From: Rebecca billardiae RCC1528
Taxonomy: Eukaryota > Haptophyta
DNA length: 64,000 nt
Direction: 5' to 3'
Assembly: GCA_965240325.2 (NCBI GenBank)
Contig: OZ251244.1
Span: 1,302,001 to 1,366,000 of the forward strand
This document shows, one piece after another, positions 52,705-64,000 of the stretch. The number at the start of each line of letters is the position of its first letter. The stretch's first letter is position 1. The notes under the pieces were generated by a model. The model did not search any database. It saw only the letters and a list, made by a program, of their open reading frames with translations, and was not told where the DNA came from. The translations under genes and the position numbers were made by a program.

Positions 52705-53406
52705 TCAGTGCGCCTTGGCCTTGCCGGGCTGCCAGGCCGCATGCTGCTGGGGCCACTGAGACGGCGTCGTCTGCGCATACGACCCGCTGCCGCCGCCTGC
52801 CGCCGTGCCGCCTGCTGCCGCAGGCGCCGAGCCGTCGGATCCGTCGGCGGCCGGCGCGCGCTCGAGCCAAATGGCGAGCGCGCCCGCGCCCGCGAGCGCG
52901 CCCCCCAGCGCCAGCCCGGCGCGCAGCCCCGCGCCGTCGAGGGCGAGGCCGGCGGCGAGCGGCGCGCACACGCGGCACAGCGCGTGCGCCGAGTCGAGCG
53001 CGCCCAGCGCCTCCCCCTGCGCGCGCGCGGGCGCAGCGAGCGAGAGCCGCGCCGCCGGCGCGGAGCGGAGGACGGCGACGGCGACGGAGAGTGGCGCGAG
53101 GCACGCCCACGCGACGGCCTCGGCGCGCGGCCACGCGCACAGCGCCAAGTGCGCCGCCGCGAGCGCGGCGTACCCCGCCAGCAGCTGCGCGCGCACGCTC
53201 AGCCGAGCCCACGGCAGCCCAACCGCCGCCGTGCCGAGCGCGGCCGCCCCCCACGCGGAGTTGTAAAGCCCCAGCCGCGAGCGGCTCCAGCCGTGCGCGC
53301 CGCCGAGAGCGGGGAGGACGGTCGAGGTGAAGGCGACGAAGGCGCACTCGGGGCCGCACGTCGCGAGGATCAGCGCACGCAGCCGCGGGTGCGCGCGCAG
53401 CACGCT

Positions 53407-53445
<39 letters not shown>

Positions 53446-54225
53446 CTCGTCGCCGCCGCCGCCGCCGCCAGCTCCGCCGTCGGCGCCAGCGGGCGCGGGG
53501 GCGCCGGCGTGTCGCGCGGCCCTCGAGCCCGGCGGGCGCGTCTCGGGCAGTCCGAGCCACACCGTCGGCCCGAGCACCAGCGCGAACACGCCCGCTGCCA
53601 GCAGCGCGGGCAGCGCCGGCCAGCCCGCCGCCCAGCGCGAGTCTGCGAGCGCGCCGCCCAGCCCTGGCCCGACAATGTAACCGACAGCCATGGCGGCATA
53701 GAGGCGCAGCATGGCCGCCGCGCGCTCGGAGGCGGCGGCGTCGAGGCCCGCGGGGCGCGACCGCCCGTCCCGCCCCGCTCGGCCCGCCGCCCCGCCCGCG
53801 CCGCCGGCCGCCGCCGCCGCCGCCGGCGTCGTGTCGGCGAGCACGGCGCGACCGATGGTCGTCGTCTGCTTGGCGAGGCCGACGGGCAGGCGCGAGAGGA
53901 GGAGGAGGAGGAGCGAGCCGCCGCCGAGGGTGGAGAGTCCCGCGCACGCGTACCCCACCGCCGAGCCCGCGCACGACGCGAGCAGCGCGCCGCGCCGCCC
54001 GTGCTCGTCGCTCCAGCGGCCGAGCACCCAGCCGCCGCCGATCTGCCCCGCGCCGTACAGCGCCTCGAGGGCGCCAACGGTCGTGCCGCTGCCGCCGAGG
54101 GCGCGCGCGTAGGACGGGAGGAGCGTGCGCATCATGCCCACCGCGAGGTAGTCCAGCGCCGTCGTCGCGTACACCACGCGCTGCGCGCGCGCCGCCTCCG
54201 CGCCGCGCGCGTGCGGAGACGCCAT
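52705..54225 (-). CDS. major facilitator superfamily transporter (TetA/MFSD9-10-like)
   Basis: A protein of 506 residues, intronless. It has about 12 hydrophobic segments. The start shows ALDYLAVGMMRTLLPSYARA, typical of the first helix of the drug/H+ antiporter-like MFS group, followed by motif A in the first cytoplasmic loop (LGRWSDEHGRRGALL, residues 68-82). The sixth helix is preceded by VGYIVGPGLGGALAD. The central cytoplasmic loop is expanded by a poly-Gly tract (about 263-290) encoded by (GCC)n on the plus strand. The C-terminal tail is Gly/Ser/Gln-rich. It probably exports or moves a small organic solute; the substrate is unknown. Confidence 0.85.
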
Positions 54226-54581
54226 GCTGGTGACAACCTGCGTACAATCACTCAATCAGTTTAGTACGACTCCGGACTCCTCGGCTGGAACCGGACCGAT
54301 CCGGCCGGGTGCATGCACGTGGAGCCACTCTCAACTCTGACTAGTCCCCGCTGAAGATGAGCAGCCGCAGCGCGGCGCTGTGAAGGGGCTGGGGTCGGTT
54401 TGAGCTCAGGCGTGGCGGGCGCCAGTGCTGGTCAGCACCTGTGAGCGCCATCGCGAGCAGCAGAAGGCGAAGCTGGCTGGCCAATTGTTACGTTACTGAC
54501 TGAATCACTGATTTAACAGTACGACTTACACGCCTGCGGCCCACTTCCCTGTTCCTGAGTGACCCCGCGCGCCGCCCGCCA
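54226..54581. other. intergenic, no supported gene
   Basis: The upstream region of the MFS gene and 3' end of the patatin-like gene. No gene features. Confidence 0.5.
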
Positions 54582-56078
54582 TCAGGCAGGCCTGCCCTGC
54601 CTCTGCGGCCCGGGCTCGGCGTCGGGCGGGCAGAAGTCGAACTCCTCCACCACGCCGCCCTCGTACCCGGCGCGCCACATGCGCGCGCCGTGGTCGAAGT
54701 CGAGCATGGACGTGGGCAGCCCCTGAGGCGCGCGGCGGGCGCACGGCGCGGCCGCGAGCATTATATTGCAATCATTCGCGTCGATCACAAATAAATATTG
54801 GCACACGCATCCTCAGGCGCAGACGGGCGAAGGGGGCGCGCACGCGGAGTGGCCGCCGTGGCGGCGGCAGCCTGCCCCGCGCCCTGCGCGCGCGCGCGCG
54901 CGCACCAGCGCCGCCGACGGCGAGTGCACGCGCGCTCGGACGGCGGAGGCGACGCCGGGCGCGCAGCGCGCGCTCAGCTGGTGGTCTGCGGCCGTGGCCA
55001 GCAGGAGCTGCGCGGTGCGCACAGCGATCTCGAGCACGCCGAGGCGCTGCGACTGCTCCGGCGTGAGCGCGCGCGCGCGCGGCATCGCGTCGATGATCTC
55101 CAGCTCGACCGGCGCCAAGCGGTCCGGGCAGTAGCTGCGCAGCGCGCGCCGCGGTCAGCGCTCTTATTGATTGCATGCGCATACAGTAGTCTGACGGGGG
55201 CGTGCGCGCGCGCGCGCCGCGGCGCGGCGGCGCGCCCCGGGGCACGGGCGGGTGCGTGGCGTCGGCGCGCACGCCCCGCACCGCTGCAGCCCGTGGTAGG
55301 TGAGCACGTTGTGCGAGACGCCGCCGTCGATGTGTAACGACTTATTGACGGTTACGGGCGGGAATAGGAACGGGATGGCGCACGAGGCCATCAGGTGCGT
55401 GTGCAGCGCGGCGGCGCGTGAGGCGGCGGCGTCGGCGGCGGCGTGGTGCGCGCCGGCCGCGCCGCCGAGCACGCGCTCGTCCGCCACCACCGGCTGCCCC
55501 GACGCCAGGTTCGTCAGCCCGATCGAAAGGTTCCGCGAAAGCTCTCGGCCGGCCAGCGCTCGGCTGAGCAGCTCGCCCAGGGGGCGCGTGGAGAGGAGGG
55601 CGCGGGGGAGGGCGACGGGCTGGGAGGCGGGGCGGGGCTCGGCCGCGTCGATCGGCCCGCCGAGCGTCCACACGTCGCGCGTCCGCGTCTCGGACCACAG
55701 CGCCTTCAGCCGGTCCGCACCCGCGCGCAGCCCGGCCGCGCCGCGCGCGTGCGTCGCGAGCAGCCCGGCGTTGAGCGCGCCGGCGGAGACGCCGAGGAGG
55801 CCGTCGACGTCCCAGCCTGGCGTGTGCGCTGTGCGCTCCTCGACCAGCCGCGAGAGCACGCCCGCCTCGAACGCGCCCCAGCTCCCGCCGCCGGAGAAGG
55901 AGAGGAGGCGGCACGGCCGCTGCGGCACCACCGGAGCGGCGGCGGCGCCGCCGGCTGCGGCGGCGGCGGAGGCGATCGCGGGGCTGGCGGCGTGGCGAGG
56001 AGTCTGGGCGAGGGGTGCAATCGGCGTGGGTGGGCCGAGTGGCGCGAGGGTCGCGACGAGTGCGAGCAGCGGAGCCAT
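54582..56078 (-). CDS. patatin-like phospholipase / lipid acyl hydrolase (spliced)
   Basis: complement(54582..54722, 54906..55134, 55282..56078), 388 residues. Both introns start GTGCGG/GTGCGC and end CAG. A signal-like N-terminus (MAPLLALVATLAPLGPPTP) precedes the patatin domain. The oxyanion loop is LLSFSGGGSWGAFEAGVLSR (GGGS at 63-66). The nucleophile elbow is LLGVSAGALNAG (Ser98 in GVSAG). The catalytic Asp is in HIDGGVSHNV (Asp251). Splicing continues the domain smoothly into RYCPDRLAPVELEIIDAMP. It ends with a short acidic tail (GGVVEEFDFCPPDAEP). It should hydrolyse acyl chains from glycerolipids, probably in the secretory route or a plastid. Confidence 0.87.
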
Positions 56079-56875
56079 TTGCGCCGCCACGCCGGGCCGG
56101 GCGGGGTCGCTTCGGCCGGCCGTGAGGCGCGACGGCTGCTGCCGGTTCCGTTGGTCGCAGCCAGACGAAGCAGTTCTCAACGCGCAGCCGTCCGCATGTG
56201 TGTGTCGTCGTCACCGGCGGTCACTGATCGTCACTGCTGATCCCTCGTCGGTGCTGCAAATAGGGTAGAGGAGTCGGGGGGGGAGCATCAGGTAAAATTG
56301 TGTTGTGCGTCAGCTTTATTCAGGCCGACAGCCGCAGGCACTCGTCGGCGAGTACGCGCGACTGGCCCTCTCTGACGACGGAGCACCCGTCCGGTCTGCG
56401 ATGCTGCTTCACATAACCATGCGCCTAACTCCATCTGTCGCCAGGCGGCGGGGCGGTGCTCACGACTGCGCGTTGGTGTCGGTTGGCGAATGGCGGAGCG
56501 CAGGGCAGTAGTATATATAGAATTAGATAGCTATAATAGATACGTACGGCGAGTGCACCCCATACTGACGATACACTATACAGCGCGTACGTGCGGCGTC
56601 CTGCAGTGCAGTCGTCCGCCTGGATCGACCCCGCGCCGACAGCGAGATCGGACGCGGCGACGCAGCACTCCGCACAGTTCCTTGGCCCCGTTCTGCAGCG
56701 CCCGACCGGTCAGATATGGCTGCCGTCGAAACTTGTTACTGACCGTGCGCGGGTAGATGAGCGTGCAGCAGTAGCTACAATCAGCTCGTAGTAGTAGTGA
56801 CGATGATGATGCACGCATCAGTGCCGCCAGCGCATACGCTGACACGCACCACCACGCGCCGCGCGCCCGCGCGCG
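56079..56875. other. intergenic, no supported gene
   Basis: The upstream region of the patatin gene and 3' side of the GT25 gene. An AT-rich patch (AGTATATATAGAATTAGATA near 56,510) is the only distinctive feature. Confidence 0.5.
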
Positions 56876-58543
56876 TCACTCCCGCCGGCGCGAACGCCGT
56901 CGCCGCGACCGGTGGTGCCGCGGCTCGCGCCGGGCCAAGATCGCCGCGACGGCCGCGAGCGCGTGGCCGCGGAGCGGCTCGCACGTGCGCGGCGGCCAGG
57001 AGACGTGCGCCTTGGCGCGCGCGCTCGCGCCGCCAAAGCACGTGTCCGCGAGCGCGCGTTCGCGCGCGCGCGCGCGATGCGCGCCCGGGTCGGGCATGGC
57101 GGCCAGGAGCATCGCGCGCACGGCGGGCACCAGCATCGACAGCACCGTCGCCAGGGCGATGGTGGCGGCGTGCGCCGCGCGGCCCGCGGCGCTCCGCGGC
57201 CGCGTCGCGCCGCGGCCCGTCGCCGTCCCGTTCGCGTCGCCGTCGGCGTCGTACTCGTCGAAGAGCACGAGCGGCGAGACGCGCGTCGCGTGCGGCGGCG
57301 CGACAGTCACCACGCGATGCGCCCCGCCCGCGCCGACCACGCCGACGCGCTCCGGCGGGCGGTGGCGCAGCCGCGCGAGCGCGCGCGCGTTGTCGTCGGC
57401 GAGCGCGGCGAGGCGCGCGCGGTCGCGCGCCGCGCGCTTTGCGTGCTGCGTGACGGTGGAGAAGGCGACGCGCGCGGAGGGGGCGACCTGCACGTACTGC
57501 GGCCAGACGACGTACGCGTCGTGGCCGGCCATCTGGTACAGCAGGTGGTCCGACCCCGTCTTGTTCGTCTCGAGCGGGATGGCGTCGCGCCGCAGCGCGG
57601 TGCAGCCGTCCGTCGCCGCGCACAGCGCGCGCGCCCAGCGGCGCGAGATGATGTACGCGGTCGTGCCCCAGAGCTCCTGCTTCGTGTGCGATGTGGAGAG
57701 CACGAAGACGGAGGTGTTGGCCACGCGCTCGCCCCAGTGCGTCAGCGGCCCGCCGCCCTCGCCCTCGCGCTCGATGGCGCCCACCGACGCCTCGTCGAAG
57801 TCGCGCTTCAGGATGCGCTTCACCGAGCACCGGCCGGAGAGCGTCTGCGCCGCGTGCTTGAGCTGGCCGGACCGGTCCCAGTGGTGCAGCGAGAGGGTGG
57901 TCCAGCGCGGCGGGAGCGCGGCGACGAGCTCGGCGAGGGAGTGGGGCCAGAGCGGCCAGAACGACAGGTCCGCGTCGTCCTCCAGCACCAGCGCCGCCTC
58001 GTGCCCGTCCTCGAGCAGCGCGCGCGCGGCGCGCATGTGCGAGAGCGCGCAGCCGAGCTCGCCCTTCGAGCGCCACGCAAAGCCCGAGTGCACGGCGGCG
58101 TCGTGCCAGAAGTCGTCGCCGCGCGCGGCGGGGACGCGCGTCATGGCGGCCGGATCGAGCCCCGCCCGCCGCGCGCCCTTGACGAAGCGCGCGCGCCGCG
58201 CCGTCGACTCGTCGAGGTTGATCCAGTACGCGGGCAGGTCGATGCCCGCCGAGCATGCGGGCGTGTGCGCGAGCGCGTGCGCGAGGTCGCGCGTGGCGGC
58301 GAAGGCCTCGTCGGCGTAGGCGTGCTGCCGCTCCATCTTCGCATGCATCGCCTCGCGCAGCAGCGCGGCGCGCCGCTCGCTGACGGCCGCCGCCGCGAGC
58401 ACCGCCGCCATCATCGCGCCGCACGCCATCGTGCCGTGCCCTTGCTGAGGAGTCCCGCGCCCAAACACCGGCGGCGCGAGCCCGCCCGCAGACTCGTCGC
58501 GGCCGGCCCTACAATATACAAAACCGGTACCCCCGCCCATCAT
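56876..58543 (-). CDS. glycosyltransferase family 25-like protein
   Basis: A protein of 555 residues from the first ATG. An alternative start at Met39 (58,429) gives 517 residues and a hydrophobic leader MACGAMMAAVLAAAAV, which I find more likely as the secretory anchor. GT25 features are YWINLDESTARRARFVKGA (about 107-124), RSKGELGCALSHMRAARALL (about 158-177) and the nucleotide-sugar/metal region ALVLEDDADLSF (184-195). Later come ELWGTTAYIISRRWARAL and DHLLYQMAGHDAYVVWPQY. The family transfers galactose or other hexoses to hydroxylysine or to glycan acceptors. The ~130-residue C-terminal part is Arg/Ala-rich and includes a hydrophobic stretch (TIALATVLSMLVPAVRAMLL). Confidence 0.83.
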   Translation of the reverse strand: MMGGGTGFVYCRAGRDESAGGLAPPVFGRGTPQQGHGTMACGAMMAAVLAAAAVSERRAALLREAMHAKMERQHAYADEAFAATRDLAHALAHTPACSAGIDLPAYWINLDESTARRARFVKGARRAGLDPAAMTRVPAARGDDFWHDAAVHSGFAWRSKGELGCALSHMRAARALLEDGHEAALVLEDDADLSFWPLWPHSLAELVAALPPRWTTLSLHHWDRSGQLKHAAQTLSGRCSVKRILKRDFDEASVGAIEREGEGGGPLTHWGERVANTSVFVLSTSHTKQELWGTTAYIISRRWARALCAATDGCTALRRDAIPLETNKTGSDHLLYQMAGHDAYVVWPQYVQVAPSARVAFSTVTQHAKRAARDRARLAALADDNARALARLRHRPPERVGVVGAGGAHRVVTVAPPHATRVSPLVLFDEYDADGDANGTATGRGATRPRSAAGRAAHAATIALATVLSMLVPAVRAMLLAAMPDPGAHRARARERALADTCFGGASARAKAHVSWPPRTCEPLRGHALAAVAAILARREPRHHRSRRRRSRRRE

Positions 58544-59624
58544 AATAAGCGCTAGTTATTGGCCACGCCGAAGATTCCGCGCGCGAGTCCAGGCTGGACG
58601 AGCGTATGGTCCCCGAGCGCAGCCATCGTCACTGCTGACGATAGATCGGCCTGTTTTATTTCTACCAGATTCCATTTACTATGTCACGGCGACAAACCCG
58701 TGCCCGCCAGTGGGAATCGGTGTCACGCCCCGTTCAGTGTACCTCTCACGGCCGATGGCGGCCCCGGCGTGCGCGAGGAATGCGATTCCTGCACTCCTCG
58801 GTGACCGGTGAGTGCAGGAATCCAGTTGCGGCGCTCGTCCGCCTCGTCGTCGTCGCACACGAGGTACACTGAAGAGCACGGGTCAGAAGCCAGATCTCTC
58901 TGCGCGCTCGCGCCCGCGCGGCGAGGCACTGGCAGGCTTGTTCTGGCATCATCTTGGCCAAGACTGCAGCCTGCCAGATGCGCGAGGACGCGTGTGCACG
59001 CCTTTCCCGCGTCATGGGTGCGCGTGGCACGCACCCTGTCGTCATCTACGCCGAGGAGGCCTGAGCAACCAGCCCACCAACCTGCCGTGACCACGTTCAA
59101 ATGCAGGCGGCAAGCTGCATGCGAGCGCACGCAACGGAAGCATCTCACGCTCGACAAGGAAGTGGCGGCGGAGCGAGTGTAGCTGGTATCGTTTGCAGCC
59201 CATCGGTTGTTCAACAATCCTGGTTCAACAACTGACACGGGCGCGACGCAGCCAAGGCAGAGTGCTTGCAGCTCGCAGCGCGCCCGCAACTGCGGTTTGC
59301 CGCCGCGGCGCGGCGATCGTCACACCGCCGTGCGCTGCGAGTGACCTCTGTGTCATGGCGAAGCACCATGGCAAGGCTAAGCAGCATGCCTTGGCAACAC
59401 CTTTCGCTACAGCTCAGCGCCCTAGAATACGAACATGCGCCAACGACGTGCCATCCCTACTCCGCAATCGCGCCGGCACCCACCACCAGCGGGCAAGCCG
59501 CGCCGCCATTTTACCCGGTTTTGGCGACGAATGTCGCCGTTGGGCTCTCGTAGAAATAAAACAGGCCTATCATATCGGACGACGACCGGACGAATCGACG
59601 ATGCGTCGGCCGCGGACAAAGTTA

Positions 59625-59712
<88 letters not shown>

Positions 59713-59805
59713 GCCGGCCGTAGTCCGCCTGCATTATACGGACGATGACGTGTACGTCGTACTACAGTAGCTAGTCGTGACTGACGCGCCGCGGCTCCGG
59801 CCACG
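58544..59805. repeat. intergenic with a long (TA)n microsatellite
   Basis: No gene is supported between the GT25 and MAP kinase genes. A (TA)n run of about 80 bp occupies 59,628-59,709. Two short tracts near 58,640 and 59,555 are partial reverse complements of each other (AGGCCTGTTTTATTTCTAC-like). The kinase stop codon lies about 100 bp beyond the TA run. Confidence 0.7.

Positions 59806-64000
<4,195 letters not shown>

Overview
This is nuclear DNA from a very GC-rich unicellular eukaryote. Short canonical introns, almost no operon-like packing, runs of (GCC)n and (GGC)n inside genes, and the protein set (WSC-domain, F-box-like/RCC1, FAM221, MAP kinase, cyclin, GT31 and GT25 proteins) point to a marine alga. 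A haptophyte of the Prymnesium/Chrysochromulina/Emiliania kind is my best guess, but this is inference from gene style and not from a marker gene. I joined 23 introns by hand. All begin GTG, 19 begin GTGCG, and nearly all end in GCAG or another CAG.

Layout. Bases 1-5.2 kb hold no convincing intact gene: a foldback (inverted-repeat) element, smaller repeats, a decayed coding region and an AT-rich block. From 5.2 to 20 kb come a Cys-rich protein (-), a GT31 glycosyltransferase (-), two divergent single-zinc-finger paralogues, a WSC-domain membrane protein (+) and two tandem F-box-like/RCC1 genes (+). From 20 to 25.9 kb lies a repeat island: a palindrome with arms of about 850 bp, a tandem duplication, and Pro-rich low-complexity sequence. 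Its right arm ends 33 bp before the start codon of a second WSC gene. From 27 to 44.5 kb come a giant lipid-transport-like gene (TULIP/BPI-like repeats plus a PqiA-type membrane region, -), a sigma-like GST (-), a cyclin (-) and a FAM221/Tudor-like gene (+). From 45 to 58.5 kb come a secreted ATP-grasp protein (+), a third RCC1 gene (+), a small helical protein (+), a fourth RCC1 gene (-), an MFS transporter (-), a patatin-like lipase (-) and a GT25 glycosyltransferase (-). From 59.8 kb to the edge runs a MAP kinase (-), cut by the window end at its 5' side.

The genes are mostly individual eukaryotic units. Loose themes are the secretory/cell-surface pathway (GT31, GT25, two WSC proteins, ATP-grasp, patatin, TULIP-PqiA) and signalling or cell-cycle control (MAPK, cyclin, F-box-like RCC1 proteins, zinc fingers).

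The most unusual observations are: (1) the fusion of TULIP-like lipid-binding repeats with a bacterial-type PqiA membrane module; (2) telomere-like TTAGGG/CCCTAA tracts inside introns and coding exons, three of them flanked by 16-20 bp direct repeats like insertion footprints; (3) a MAP kinase with a TDY motif and an insertion of well over 100 residues in its activation segment; (4) the large palindromic repeat island. No searches could be run. Family calls come from motifs read by eye.
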